64,000 nt of DNA from Martinezella lusitana (GTDB taxonomy: Bacteria > Pseudomonadota > Alphaproteobacteria > Rhizobiales > Rhizobiaceae): assembly GCF_900094565.1 (NCBI RefSeq), contig NZ_FMAF01000001.1:372001-436000 (forward strand), read 5' to 3'. Under the pieces are notes generated by a model. It was given only the letters and a program-made list of their open reading frames with translations. It was not told where the DNA came from and made no database searches. Within the stretch, counting starts at the first letter, position 1, and every line of letters starts with the position of its first letter. Below are positions 43,540-53,615 of the stretch, piece after piece. The position numbers and the translations under genes were made by a program.

Positions 43540-44472
43540 TCAGCCTCCGGCGATCCCGAGCAGCTCCGCATCCAGCGCCTTCAGAAAGCCGTCCGCCATA
43601 TCGGCGCTGACGCCGAGATCATCCTGGCCGTAGCGGGAGGAAACGCGGATATCGACGAGCGTCGTCTCGGCCTCCTCGCGAAGACGGATCAGCACATCGC
43701 ATGGGAGACCGAAAATGCGGGTGCGGGTCGCCCCCTGCAGAACAACGTCCGTATTCTGACGGATCAGATCGGCCACGCCATCCCGAAGGGGGCGCGGCTT
43801 CGGCACCGGAACGATATCGGGCACGTCACCGACTGTGCTGTCGTCCTGTGCCGGGCCGGTGTTCTGCGGGCGGGTGCGGTGCCTCGGCTTCGCATTGCCG
43901 TTCGGGTCGGCGACATCGGCGCCATCGGCCTTGACGATGGTGATATGACTGTCCCTCGCAACCTTTCGCACCGCCTCCAATACCCGATCGGTGGCCCCTT
44001 CGTAGCGGCGGCTGATCAGGGCCGGATAGGCTTCAGATTGTGAGTCGCGCTCCTGCTGCGTCACCAGATGGCGTGCCGGCAGCCAGATCTGCCTGGCATC
44101 CGGCGTCGCCAGCCACTCCGGCGGGTCGCTGAGATCGGTCGATATCTCGTAGATCGGGGGCCGGGTCCAATAGCGCTCGGCGCCGTAACCGACGATAGCC
44201 AAGGGCAAGGTGGCATAGATGAGTGCCTTGACGGCTGAGACGCCGCCGATGGCGGCGCTCTGCCAGAGCTGGGCAAGGCCGAGCATCGCAAGCACTACCG
44301 CCAGGGCGGCACAGCCGGCTGAGATCAACAGCAGCAGCACGAAATAAGGCGTTTCCAACGGCCCGAAACGCTGACCGATCAAGGTCACCCCGCAAAGCAC
44401 CAGCGCAAAGGAGGCGATCAAACGCCCGGCGCGGGCGGCATGTGAAACGGGACGGTCGAAGCGAATGGTCAT
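43540..44472 (-). CDS. DUF1499 domain membrane-associated protein
   Basis: A 310-residue protein with three hydrophobic helices near the N-terminus (RLIASFALVLCGVTLI, YFVLLLLISAGCAALAVVLAM and SAVKALIYATLPLAIVGYG). A soluble C-terminal domain carries DUF1499 features (EISTDLSDPPEWL, SRRYEGATDRVLEAVRKVA, TRTRIFGLPCDVLIRLREE, DIRVSSRYGQDDLG). Function unknown. Start taken as ATG 44472; a TTG one codon before it is less likely. Convergent with the MBL gene. Confidence 0.78.
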   Translation of the reverse strand: MTIRFDRPVSHAARAGRLIASFALVLCGVTLIGQRFGPLETPYFVLLLLISAGCAALAVVLAMLGLAQLWQSAAIGGVSAVKALIYATLPLAIVGYGAERYWTRPPIYEISTDLSDPPEWLATPDARQIWLPARHLVTQQERDSQSEAYPALISRRYEGATDRVLEAVRKVARDSHITIVKADGADVADPNGNAKPRHRTRPQNTGPAQDDSTVGDVPDIVPVPKPRPLRDGVADLIRQNTDVVLQGATRTRIFGLPCDVLIRLREEAETTLVDIRVSSRYGQDDLGVSADMADGFLKALDAELLGIAGG

Positions 44473-44705
44473 CAAGGGCTCATCGGCGCGTCGGATCGGA
44501 AGCCGGATGCACCGAATCCCAGAAAGCGATCTATGTTTAGAACAAGAAACAGTGAAAATAAATCGAATGTCATGGCGTCGACGAGCAATGTCCTGTCAGA
44601 GCTGAAGCCAGTAACGGCTAGAACAAAAATGTGAGTGCTTGCTTAAGTTCCAAAAAAAGGCCATTCTTCCAGTGTTTTATCGAGGCTGTGAAAGGACTTG
44701 ATGAG

Positions 44706-45131
44706 ATGGAACCGATGCTTTCCAAAGACATCGCTGCCAAGCCACTGCCGGGAGGGGCCATTGCCGCGGCCGATGCAGTCGAGCCGACCTTGCCGCTCGA
44801 ACTTCTCGAGCTTGAACTTTCGCTCGAAGGTTTTTCCGGTGGCGAGGCCTCCTTCTGCGAGGCCGTGCGAAGCGCAGCTTCGGCCGTGAGCGGCGACTTT
44901 CTGTTCGATCTTCCCGCCGCGGGGCTGATTCCGGATTGCCGCAGGTTGGCTGTCATCAGGATTCCCGAAGGAGACGCGGCGATGCGCACCCTCTTTGCGG
45001 CTCTCGATGAAGACGGCGCGGAAATCCGCCTGCTGCAACCGGATGAGGAAACCGAGCATCTGCTGCGTTTCGCCGATGCCTTCGTCGATCTGCTGCGGCG
45101 GCTGCCGAAAAAGCCGAGAGAAGCTGCCTGA
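44706..45131 (+). CDS. hypothetical protein, 141 residues
   Basis: A protein starting MEPMLSKDIAAKPLPGG, Leu-, Glu- and Ala-rich with no recognised domain. The opposite strand also has a long open frame here, but GC at third codon positions and the ribosome-binding context (AGGACTTGATGAG) favour the plus strand. Function unknown. Confidence 0.5.
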   Translation: MEPMLSKDIAAKPLPGGAIAAADAVEPTLPLELLELELSLEGFSGGEASFCEAVRSAASAVSGDFLFDLPAAGLIPDCRRLAVIRIPEGDAAMRTLFAALDEDGAEIRLLQPDEETEHLLRFADAFVDLLRRLPKKPREAA

Positions 45132-45224
45132 GCATTCCCGCCGGCAACCGATGATAGGCCTTTCGCGCGGCACCGCGCGGCGCTATAATTCGCGTCTGCA
45201 TATTTGCGTTGAGGACATCAGGTC

Positions 45225-45506
45225 ATGCGTATCGTCGCTCCCGTACTCTCCCTTCTCGCCATGACGTTCGTGCTCTCTTCCTGCCAGACGGCGGAGGAGA
45301 TTCGCGCGGCGGACGAAGCCAGATGCGGCAGCTACGGTTTTCGGCGCGGCTCGGAAAATTTCGCCAACTGCCTGATGAATCAGGATCTTAGCCGACGCGC
45401 GGACCAGCGTGCCTTCATGGAAAGCAATGATGATTTCTTCTGGGGACCGACAATCGTGGTCGGCGGACCGGGATATTACCATAACCGCGGCTATTGGCGC
45501 CGCTGA
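45225..45506 (+). CDS. small lipoprotein, 93 residues
   Basis: Signal peptide MRIVAPVLSLLAMTFVLSSC ends in a lipobox (LSSC). The mature part has RCGSYGFRRGSENFANCLMNQ with paired Cys, and a Gly/Tyr-rich tail. This resembles small alpha-proteobacterial envelope lipoproteins of unknown function. GAGGACATCAGGTC precedes ATG 45225. Confidence 0.72.
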   Translation: MRIVAPVLSLLAMTFVLSSCQTAEEIRAADEARCGSYGFRRGSENFANCLMNQDLSRRADQRAFMESNDDFFWGPTIVVGGPGYYHNRGYWRR

Positions 45507-45524
45507 GCGGCGCGGCGTTCCGCC

Positions 45525-45630
45525 ATTAGAGCGTTTTCGCTTTTCTCCGAATCGCGAAAACGATCTATCTTCTTGTTTTTACGCATTCCGGACGGAAAAC
45601 TGCTGCGCACTTTTCCTGGAAATGCTCCAG
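45525..45630. repeat. dispersed-type palindromic intergenic repeat
   Basis: An AT-richer stretch with the pattern TTAGAGCGTTTTC ... GGACGGAAAA-type core ... TTTTCCTGGAAATGCTCCAG, whose ends (TAGAGCGTTT and AAATGCTCCA) are imperfect inverted repeats. Sequence of this kind is a familiar dispersed intergenic element of Rhizobiaceae. It lies just after ppdK's stop and may include its terminator. One copy only seen in this window. Confidence 0.5.
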
Positions 45631-45634
45631 AGAA

Positions 45635-48301
45635 TCAGGCTCGCCCCTTGATCGCCGCCTGTGCTGCCGCAAGCCGCGCAATCGGCACGCGGAAGGGTGA
45701 GCAGGACACATAGTCCAGCCCGATATCCTCGCAGAAATGGATGGAGGCGGGATCGCCGCCATGCTCGCCGCAGATGCCGAGCTTCATGTCGTTGCGTGTG
45801 CGGCGGCCGCGCTCGGCGGCGATGCGGATGAGCTCCCCTACGCCGTCGAAATCGAGCGATATGAACGGATCGTGCTCGATGATGCCCTTGCGCTGATAGG
45901 TCGGGATGAAGGCGGCGGCATCGTCGCGCGACATGCCGAAGGTGGTCTGAGTCAGGTCGTTCGTGCCGAAGGAGAAGAACTCGGCAGCCTCGGCGATGAT
46001 ATGGGCGCGCAGCGCCGCGCGCGGCAGCTCGATCATCGTGCCGACGAGATAATCGATCTTCATCATGGCTTCCGACATGACGGCGCGGGCCACCTCGTCG
46101 ATCCGCGCCTTGACGTAGTCCAGCTCCGAGCGCAGGCCGACGAGCGGCACCATGATCTCGGGCACGACCGGGGCACCCGTCTCGCGCGCCGCCAGAACCG
46201 CCGCCTCGAAGATGGCTCGCGCCTGCATCTCGACGATCTCGGGATAGGAAATCGCCAGCCGGCAACCACGATGGCCGAGCATGGGGTTGAACTCGTGCAA
46301 GGCATCGACGCGCTGGCGCAAAATAGCCGGCTCCATGCCCATGCTTCCGGCAACCTCAGCAATTTCCTCGTCCGTCTTCGGCAGGAACTCGTGCAGCGGC
46401 GGATCGAGCAGGCGGATGGTTACAGGCAGGCCATGCATGATGGTGAACAGGCCAGTGAAATCGAGCCGCTGCATCGGCATCAGCTTGGCAAGGGCGGCGC
46501 GGCGCCCCGCCTCGTCTTCGGCAAGGATCATCTCGCGCATCACATGGATGCGGTCTCCCTCGAAAAACATGTGCTCGGTGCGGCAAAGACCAATGCCTTC
46601 GGCGCCGAATGAGCGCGCCGCACGGGCATCGGCCGGCGTGTCTGCATTGGTGCGCACTGTCATGCGCCGCGACCGGTCGGCCCAGGCCATGATGAGCCCG
46701 AAATCACCGGACAATTCCGGCTGGATCATCGGCACCTCGCCTTTCAGCACCTGGCCGGTGGATCCGTCGATGGTGATGATGTCGCCCTTCTTCAACGTGA
46801 CGCCGATGCCGATCAGCTTTTCATTGCGCATATCGATGCGCATGGTGCCGGCGCCGACGACACACGGAATGCCCATGCCGCGGGCGACCACGGCGGCGTG
46901 GCTGGTCATGCCGCCGCGCGTGGTGAGGATCGCTTCGGCGGCATGCATGCCGTGAATGTCTTCCGGGCTTGTTTCGATCCGCACGAGAATAGCCTTTCGG
47001 CCTTCCTCTTCGGCGATGATCGCCTCCTCGGCCGTGAAGACGATCTCGCCGGTGGCCGCACCAGGAGAGGCGGGCAGACCGGACCCGATGACCTCACGAC
47101 GGACGCGCGGGTCGATGGTCGGATGCAAAAGCTGATCGAGCGTCGTCGGATCGATGCGCGTGACGGCTTCGTCTTCCGTGATCAACCCCTCCCCGACCAT
47201 ATCGACGGCTATCTTCATCGCCGCCTTGGTGGTGCGCTTGCCCGCTCGGGTCTGCAGCATCCAGAGCTTGCCGCGTTCGATGGTGAACTCCAGATCCTGG
47301 ACGTCGCGGTAATGCGTCTCCAGCTGCGCGCAGATGCGGCGGAATTCGGCGAACGCCTCCGGCATCACCTTTTCCATCGACGGCCGGTCGTAGCCGGAAG
47401 CGATGCGGGCGGCTTCGGTGATGCTCTGCGGCGTGCGGATGCCGGCAACAACATCCTCTCCCTGCGCGTTGACGAGGAATTCGCCGTAAAGCTCCTTTTC
47501 CCCGGTCGACGGATTGCGGGTGAAGGCCACCCCGGTCGCGGAGGCATTGCCGAGGTTGCCGAACACCATCGCCTGGATGTTGACGGCCGTGCCCCAGGCC
47601 TCGGGAATATTGTGCAAATGGCGATAGGTGACGGCGCGCGGGTTCATCCAGCTGGAAAAGACGGCGCTGACGGCGCCCCAGAGCTGGACCTCCGGATCCT
47701 GCGGGAAGGCCACACCGAGTTCCTCCTCGATGACGGTCTTGTAGATGGAGACCACGTGCTGCCATTCGACGGCGGAAAGATCAGTATCGAACTCGTGACC
47801 GAAACGGGCCTTCTCATCTTCCAAGATCTCTTCGAAGACCTCGTTGTCGAGTCCCATGACGACATCGGCATACATCTGGATGAAGCGTCGATAGCTGTCC
47901 CAGGCGAAACGCGCGTCGCCGGCATCGTGGCCAAGCGCCTGCACCGTGGCATCGTTGAGACCGAGATTGAGGACGGTATCCATCATGCCGGGCATGGAGG
48001 CGCGACCACCCGAGCGAACGGAGACCAATAGCGGCCGCTCGGTATCGCCGAACTTGCGCCCCGTGATGGTTTCCATCTGCTTCAGGCCCTGCATGACCTG
48101 TGGCTTCAGCTCATCGGAAATATTACGGCCGTTCTTGTAATAGAAAGAGCAGGCCTCGCTGATGATCGTCAGGCCAGGGGGAACCGGCAGGCCGAGGCTG
48201 CACATTTCGGCAAGATTGGCACCCTTGCCGCCGAGCCTCTCAAAGTCTCCGGCGCCTCCCTCGGCTTTGCCGCCGCCGAATGTATAGACCCACTTCGTCA
48301 T
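45635..48301 (-). CDS. ppdK: pyruvate, phosphate dikinase
   Basis: Interconverts pyruvate, ATP and phosphate with phosphoenolpyruvate, AMP and pyrophosphate. The 888-residue protein has the full layout: N-terminal ATP-grasp (MTKWVYTFGGGKAEG, DFERLGGKGANLAEM), the phosphorylated-His domain with TTRGGMTSHAAVVARGMG near residue 460, and the C-terminal PEP/pyruvate barrel ending with the catalytic CGEHGGDP near residue 840. The start is ATG 48299-48301. Monocistronic, with a repeat element at its 3' end. In rhizobia it supports growth on dicarboxylates. Confidence 0.97.
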   Translation of the reverse strand: MTKWVYTFGGGKAEGGAGDFERLGGKGANLAEMCSLGLPVPPGLTIISEACSFYYKNGRNISDELKPQVMQGLKQMETITGRKFGDTERPLLVSVRSGGRASMPGMMDTVLNLGLNDATVQALGHDAGDARFAWDSYRRFIQMYADVVMGLDNEVFEEILEDEKARFGHEFDTDLSAVEWQHVVSIYKTVIEEELGVAFPQDPEVQLWGAVSAVFSSWMNPRAVTYRHLHNIPEAWGTAVNIQAMVFGNLGNASATGVAFTRNPSTGEKELYGEFLVNAQGEDVVAGIRTPQSITEAARIASGYDRPSMEKVMPEAFAEFRRICAQLETHYRDVQDLEFTIERGKLWMLQTRAGKRTTKAAMKIAVDMVGEGLITEDEAVTRIDPTTLDQLLHPTIDPRVRREVIGSGLPASPGAATGEIVFTAEEAIIAEEEGRKAILVRIETSPEDIHGMHAAEAILTTRGGMTSHAAVVARGMGIPCVVGAGTMRIDMRNEKLIGIGVTLKKGDIITIDGSTGQVLKGEVPMIQPELSGDFGLIMAWADRSRRMTVRTNADTPADARAARSFGAEGIGLCRTEHMFFEGDRIHVMREMILAEDEAGRRAALAKLMPMQRLDFTGLFTIMHGLPVTIRLLDPPLHEFLPKTDEEIAEVAGSMGMEPAILRQRVDALHEFNPMLGHRGCRLAISYPEIVEMQARAIFEAAVLAARETGAPVVPEIMVPLVGLRSELDYVKARIDEVARAVMSEAMMKIDYLVGTMIELPRAALRAHIIAEAAEFFSFGTNDLTQTTFGMSRDDAAAFIPTYQRKGIIEHDPFISLDFDGVGELIRIAAERGRRTRNDMKLGICGEHGGDPASIHFCEDIGLDYVSCSPFRVPIARLAAAQAAIKGRA

Positions 48302-48507
48302 TGTCCCCGTCCAACTCCTAGGGTTGAACTTAATTCATTGAGCGGCAAATGAAAATCGACAAATGCGGCAAAATGTTGCGCTGCACAATAAATATGACCC
48401 ACAGGCTCCCGATTTCAATCGATTGATCGAAATCGGAGGCCTTCCGGCCATTCCAAAAGCGAGAGAGAGTGGGCAAGCGGTATTTCGTCGCTGCCGTCGG
48501 CCGGCGT

Positions 48508-49833
48508 TTAAGCCCCCGCCTCCCGCCGCGCCAGAATCTTGTCGATCCGCATCCCATCGAGATCGACGATTTCGAAATGCCAGCCGCCGAAGGTGAAGCT
48601 TTCGCCGACGTCGGGCAGGTGGCCGAACTGGTAAAGAGCAAAGCCCGCGAGCGTATGGAATGTCACGTCTTCCTCGCCCTCGCGCAGACCGAGCCTCGCA
48701 AAGGCGTCATAGACCGGCATCATGCCCTCCATCAGCAATGAGCCGTCGGCGCGCTCGACAACATCGGGCGTCTCGTTATCCATATCGGGCAGATCGCCGG
48801 CGATCGCTTCCAGGAGGTCGGTCTGCGTGACGATGCCCTCCAGGCTGCCATATTCGTCGATGACCATGGCGAGGCGCACGGGTGCGCGCTTGAAGCTTTC
48901 GAGCACCTTGAACACCGCCGTCGCCTCGTGCACGACCAGCGGCTGGCGGATGACGGCCATCGGGTTCAGCGGCTCGCCGTTCAGCAGTTGATCGAGAAGA
49001 TCCTTCTTCAGGATCATGCCGATAGGCTCGTCGATCGATCCGCGGGCGACCAGAAGCTGCTCGAAACGGCTTTCTCGGATGGTTTTCTGCATTTCCTCCG
49101 GCGTATCGTCGGCATCGATCCAATCAACCTCCAGCCGCGGCGTCATGATGTTGGAGACATCGCGATTGCCGATGTTGAAGATGCGTTCGACCAGATCCTG
49201 TTGGGCTGGCTCCAACAAGCCGGCTTCCTGACTTTCGGCGATCAAAAGCTTGATCTCGGCGGGCGAATGCAGCGAGCCCTCGCCAGTCCCAGGCCGCAGC
49301 CCGAAGAGACGCAGGACCAGATTGCCAAGGCCGTTAAGGACGGTGATCGCGGGACGCAGCAGGAAGAGGAAAAGACCGAGCGGCCGCACCACGCCGAGGG
49401 CCGTATCCTCGCTGCGCTGCAACGCCAGGCTCTTCGGAGCGAGTTCGCCGAGCACGATGTGGAGCGCGGTGATGATGACGAAGGAAATGACGACGGCGAT
49501 CGCATGCGAGCTGGCCGCGGCCCATGCTCCGGGAAGGAAATCGAGAAGCGGCTCCAGAAGATGGGCGAGCGCCGGCTCACCGACCCAACCGAGGGCGAGC
49601 GAGGAAATCGTGATGCCGAGCTGCGTGGCCGCCAGATTGGCGTCGAGATTGTCGACCGCCTTCTGCAGCGACTTGGCGTTCATCCGCCCTTCGGCAACCA
49701 GCTCCGTCACGCGACTGCGACGAACGGAAACGAGAGAGAACTCCGCCGCGACGAAAAAACCGTTGGCGGCAACGAGCAGCAGCACGGCGAGTATTCCGAA
49801 GAAATCGAAAATACCGCCACCAGATCCAGACAT
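48508..49833 (-). CDS. CNNM/CorC-like transporter-associated (hemolysin family) protein
   Basis: A 441-residue protein in the order DUF21/CNNM membrane domain (about 1-205, three to four helices, FFVAAEFSLVSVRRSRV), paired CBS domains (about 220-345, with LVARGSIDEPIGMILKKDLLD and VIDEYGSLEGIVTQTDLLE) and CorC_HlyC domain at the end. Relatives transport or regulate Mg2+ or Co2+; the name hemolysin is historical. Start is ATG 49831-49833. Downstream of smc on the same strand with a 134-base gap. Confidence 0.9.
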   Translation of the reverse strand: MSGSGGGIFDFFGILAVLLLVAANGFFVAAEFSLVSVRRSRVTELVAEGRMNAKSLQKAVDNLDANLAATQLGITISSLALGWVGEPALAHLLEPLLDFLPGAWAAASSHAIAVVISFVIITALHIVLGELAPKSLALQRSEDTALGVVRPLGLFLFLLRPAITVLNGLGNLVLRLFGLRPGTGEGSLHSPAEIKLLIAESQEAGLLEPAQQDLVERIFNIGNRDVSNIMTPRLEVDWIDADDTPEEMQKTIRESRFEQLLVARGSIDEPIGMILKKDLLDQLLNGEPLNPMAVIRQPLVVHEATAVFKVLESFKRAPVRLAMVIDEYGSLEGIVTQTDLLEAIAGDLPDMDNETPDVVERADGSLLMEGMMPVYDAFARLGLREGEEDVTFHTLAGFALYQFGHLPDVGESFTFGGWHFEIVDLDGMRIDKILARREAGA

Positions 49834-49967
49834 GCTTCCCTTCCGGGCGGATTAGCGCCACATATTGTTGATCGAAAACAAAGCTATCACGCTTTACGGC
49901 TGCACGGCAGCCGACACCGCAATTTCTTGTCGATATCAGACCAGTTTTCTTGCCCGTGGAAAGGCGC

Positions 49968-52900
49968 TCAGGCGATTTCGCGCAGCCGCTCGGCGGTCTG
50001 CAGGTCGACGGAGACGAGCTGTGACACGCCCTGCTCGGCCATGGTCACGCCAAAGAGGCGATCCATGCGGGCCATGGTGATGGGATTGTGGGTGATCACC
50101 ACGAAACGCGTCTCGGTCGATGCGGCCATCTCGTCCATCAGATTGCAGTAGCGCTCGACATTGTGGTCGTCGAGCGGCGCATCCACTTCGTCCAACACGC
50201 AGATCGGCGCGGGATTGGTGAGGAACACGGCGAAAATCAGCGCCATGGCCGTCAACGCCTGCTCGCCGCCGGACAGCAGCGTCATGGTCTGCGGCTTCTT
50301 GCCCGGCGGGCGGGCGAGAATTTCCAGGCCCGCTTCCAGCGGATCGTCGGATTCGATGAGCTGAAGCTCGGCCGTGCCGCCGCCGAAGAGATGCGTGAAC
50401 AGCCGCTGGAACTGCGCGTTGACGACGTCGAAGGCGACGATCAGACGCTCGCGGCCCTCGCGGTTGAGGCTCTGGATCGCTCCGCGCAGCTTCCTGATGG
50501 CGTCGATGACGTCGTCGCGCTCCTTGATCAGCGCCTGCAGCCGCTCGCTCAGTTCCCGGCTCTCCTCCTCGGCGCGCAGGTTGACGGCGCCCAGGCGCTC
50601 ACGCTCGATCTTCAGCCGTTCCAGCTCGCGCTCGACTTCGCGCAAATCCGGCGTGCTCTGCATCGCCGACAGGCCGGTGAGCCGGAGCGCTTCATGCGGC
50701 TCGACGTTCAGGGCCTGGCGAATGCGCAGCTCGCTCTCCTGTCGGCGCTCGCGGGCGGACGCCAGCCGCTCCTCGACACGGCCGCGCTTTTCGCGGCTTT
50801 CCGCCAGTTCAGACAGTGCTGTAGCCGCGTGCCGATCGGCCTCGCGCTGAACGGTCTCCGCTTCGGCCAGGCGGTCGGCGGCCACGCGGCGCGCCTCCTC
50901 GGCCTTCTGCAATTCGTTCATCAGCGCGCGGCGCTTGTCATCGAATTCATCCGGCGCGAGATCGAGCTCGGCGGCCTCGTCACGCGCTTCCTCTTCGCGG
51001 TCGCGCAGCGTCTGGATATGCTCCTCGGCGCTGGCGGCGCGCTGGCGCCAAGTATCCCGCTCCTGCTGGATCGCCAGGATGCGCCGCTGCCGCGCCTCGT
51101 TTTCCCGGTTCAGGCCCTCATGGCGGGCGCGGGCCTCGGCCAAGATGCCGCGATCGGTCGCGACTTCAGCCTGCTGGGCATTCAACTTCAGATCGATGGC
51201 TGCGAGATCGGGCGCATCTTCCAGCTCGGTGCGGGCATTTTCGTCCTGCATCGCCACGTCTTCCAGCTGCTCCCGCAGTCGGCTGACCGCTTCGACGATC
51301 ACATCCCGGCGGCGGATGAGATCGCCGGACGCGCGCTCGGCCGCGGCTAAGGCTTCACGGGCTTCAGAGAGATGACGGGCGGCAAGCCGGCTGGCGTCGC
51401 GGGCTGTGCCCAGACGCCCCTCTTCCGCCCGGATCGCCTCTGCGGCGGCCGACAGATGCTCTTCAGCCTCGATCAGCAAGTCGCGCGCAAGCTCAGCCTC
51501 GGCTTCCAGTTCGGAAAGGCGATTCTTCTGCGCCAGCCGCAGGGCCGCGGCACTCGGCGCATCGGCTCCGGTCACATGGCCATCCCAGCGGAACACCGCC
51601 CCATCCTTGGTGACCAGCCGCTGCCCTGGCTTCAACGCCGGCATCAGCCGCTCAGCGTCGCCCGCCGCGACGATGCCGATCTGACGCAGGCTCCGCGTCA
51701 ATGCTGCCGGCGCACCGACATGTGAAATCAACGGCACGGCTCCGTCAGGCAGGGCCGGATCGGTCGCGCCGCTGCCGTTGTCGGACCAGTAAATCGGCGC
51801 CTGGGGATCAAGAGGCGATTCCAAATCATCACCGAGCGCCGCCCCGAGCGCAATCTCGAAGCCGCGATCGACGCGCAGATCCTCCGCAACCGGCGAAAAG
51901 GCGCCGGACGTGTCGCCCGCCGCCAGCATCTTGGAAATGGTGCGCGCTTCCGTTTCAAGCGCGTTCAGCGCCGCCCGCGCCTGCTCGACCGGTCCACGCG
52001 ACAGGGCTTCGGTTTCGCGCGCTTTGGAAAGAGCCGTTTCCACGAGCTGGATTGCGGCTTCCGCTTCCGCGACGACGTCCTCGGCCGCCTCGACCATGCT
52101 GCGTTTTTCGTCGGGGTCAGGCAAATCGGCCATCTTCTCGTCGATGGCGGCAAGCTCGCGGTTCGCCTCGTCGGCCTGGCGTTCGAGCCGCATCTTGCGG
52201 TCGGCTAGATCACGGATGGCACGTTCAAGCTGGTTGCGGGCGGCTGCGGCCTCGGCACGCTCGGCCGTCAGTGCGGCGAAGATCCGTTCGCTATCGGCGA
52301 GCTTTGCGGCAGCCTCCTCGAACGCCTCGCGTGTCTCCTCTGCAAGACGGCCGGAATCGGCAAGGGTCTCGGCAAGATCGGCTTCTTCCGCGTCCAGCCT
52401 GGCAAGGATCGTGGCGTTGTCGGCGACAAGGCGCTCCTCGCGGCTGATATCCTCGGCCAGTTGCGCCAGCCGGCGGGTCAGCTCGTCGCGGCGACGCAGG
52501 ATGCGATTAGCATCCTCTTCCAGCTGGTTGCGGGCGAATTGCAGCCGTTGCAGCGCAGCGGCGGCCTTTGCCTCGTCTTCGCGCAGTTCGGGTAGCTTGA
52601 AGCTGGCGATGCCCTGGGCCTTCGCCGCCTCCATCTGGATCTGTGCCTTTTCGGCAACCAACACCGTCGCTTGATTGAGGGCACTGTCGGACTCGGCTTC
52701 GGCCTCCTTCGCCTGCACCCAGCGGATATGCAGCAGCATGGCTTCGCGGGCGCGGATATCGGCTGATAGCATCTTGAAGCGGCTGGCCTGACGCGCCTGA
52801 CGCTTCAGGCTCTCAATCTGGCTTTCGAGCTGCGAGGTCACATCGTCCAGGCGCTCGAGATTGCCCTCGGCCGCACGCAAGCGCAGCTCGGCCTCATGAC

Positions 52901-53429
52901 GGCGCGAATGCAGGCCGGAAATGCCAGCGGCCTCTTCCAACAGCTGCCGCCGTGCCTGGGGCTTGGCCTGGATCAGCTCGCCGATGCGCCCCTGCCCGAC
53001 CATGGATGGCGAACGCGCCCCGGTCGAGGCGTCAGCGAAGAGAAGCTGCACATCCTTGGCGCGGGCCTCCTTGCCGTTGATGCGGTAGACCGAGCCCTGC
53101 TCGCGCTCGATGCGGCGCGTCACCTGGATCTCGTCGCTATCATTGAAGGCGGCCGGCGCCGTGCGGTCGCTATTGTCGAGATAAAGGCCGACTTCGGCGG
53201 TGTTGCGCGCCGGGCGGTTGCCGGATCCGGAGAAGATGACGTCATCCATGCCGGACGCGCGCATGTTCTTGTAGGAATTCTCGCCCATCACCCAGCGCAG
53301 CGCTTCGACCAGATTGGACTTGCCGCAGCCGTTCGGCCCGACGACGCCAGTCAAGCCGCGCTCGATGACGAATTCCCCCGGCTCTACGAAGGATTTGAAA
53401 CCGACCAGTCTAAGCCTGTTGAATTTCAT
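49968..53429 (-). CDS. smc: chromosome segregation protein SMC
   Basis: ATPase of bacterial condensin, organising the chromosome with ScpA and ScpB. The 1,153-residue protein has Walker A (VGPNGCGKSNLVEALRWVMG near residue 32), a long Ala/Glu/Arg coiled coil, a hinge about residues 510-640, a second coiled coil, and the C-terminal head with LLSGGEQALTAMAL near 1056 and Walker B ICVLDEVDAPLDD. Starts at ATG 53427-53429 after GGTGGAGATCAGCCT. Third in a run with DUF721 and dsbA genes, a linkage conserved in alpha-proteobacteria. scpA/scpB are not in this window. Confidence 0.97.
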   Translation of the reverse strand: MKFNRLRLVGFKSFVEPGEFVIERGLTGVVGPNGCGKSNLVEALRWVMGENSYKNMRASGMDDVIFSGSGNRPARNTAEVGLYLDNSDRTAPAAFNDSDEIQVTRRIEREQGSVYRINGKEARAKDVQLLFADASTGARSPSMVGQGRIGELIQAKPQARRQLLEEAAGISGLHSRRHEAELRLRAAEGNLERLDDVTSQLESQIESLKRQARQASRFKMLSADIRAREAMLLHIRWVQAKEAEAESDSALNQATVLVAEKAQIQMEAAKAQGIASFKLPELREDEAKAAAALQRLQFARNQLEEDANRILRRRDELTRRLAQLAEDISREERLVADNATILARLDAEEADLAETLADSGRLAEETREAFEEAAAKLADSERIFAALTAERAEAAAARNQLERAIRDLADRKMRLERQADEANRELAAIDEKMADLPDPDEKRSMVEAAEDVVAEAEAAIQLVETALSKARETEALSRGPVEQARAALNALETEARTISKMLAAGDTSGAFSPVAEDLRVDRGFEIALGAALGDDLESPLDPQAPIYWSDNGSGATDPALPDGAVPLISHVGAPAALTRSLRQIGIVAAGDAERLMPALKPGQRLVTKDGAVFRWDGHVTGADAPSAAALRLAQKNRLSELEAEAELARDLLIEAEEHLSAAAEAIRAEEGRLGTARDASRLAARHLSEAREALAAAERASGDLIRRRDVIVEAVSRLREQLEDVAMQDENARTELEDAPDLAAIDLKLNAQQAEVATDRGILAEARARHEGLNRENEARQRRILAIQQERDTWRQRAASAEEHIQTLRDREEEARDEAAELDLAPDEFDDKRRALMNELQKAEEARRVAADRLAEAETVQREADRHAATALSELAESREKRGRVEERLASARERRQESELRIRQALNVEPHEALRLTGLSAMQSTPDLREVERELERLKIERERLGAVNLRAEEESRELSERLQALIKERDDVIDAIRKLRGAIQSLNREGRERLIVAFDVVNAQFQRLFTHLFGGGTAELQLIESDDPLEAGLEILARPPGKKPQTMTLLSGGEQALTAMALIFAVFLTNPAPICVLDEVDAPLDDHNVERYCNLMDEMAASTETRFVVITHNPITMARMDRLFGVTMAEQGVSQLVSVDLQTAERLREIA

Positions 53430-53440
53430 AGGCTGATCTC

Positions 53441-53559
53441 CACCCTCCCCTTGAGGGGGTGGATCGGACCGAAGGTTCGAGGTGGGGCGATCCTGCGTTC
53501 ACCCCGGAAATCACCGCCACCGGCGCGTTCCTCGCTACCTCCCCCCTGGAGGGGGAGGT
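53441..53559. repeat. hairpin-bounded intergenic repeat element, second copy
   Basis: Bounded at the left by CCACCCTCCCC/GGGGGTGG around TTGA and at the right by ACCTCCCCC/GGGGGAGGT (53537-53545 with 53551-53559). The ends and the ATCTCC..CTCCCCTTGAGGGGG motif match the element at 18261-18377, while the middle is different (GGACCGAAGGTTCGAGGTGG). It fills the dsbA-smc gap, within a few bases of the smc ribosome binding site. Confidence 0.68.
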
Positions 53560-53615
53560 GATAGAAAGCAGGCGTGCGGCCTCGGCCGCCCGCCTGTGCA
53601 TCAAAAAGGCGCGGA

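Noticed and set aside
44643-45173. 176-codon minus-strand frame at 44643-45173
   Set aside because: Overlaps the plus-strand hypothetical gene; codon-position GC and ribosome-binding context favour the plus strand, although neither is recognised. Kept as a doubt in that entry's confidence.
46898-48031. 377-codon plus-strand frame over ppdK
   Set aside because: Antisense shadow of a certain gene with full dikinase motifs.
53441-53559. Considered an insertion sequence or CRISPR array
   Set aside because: No transposase and no direct-repeat/spacer periodicity; only inverted-repeat ends shared with a second element.
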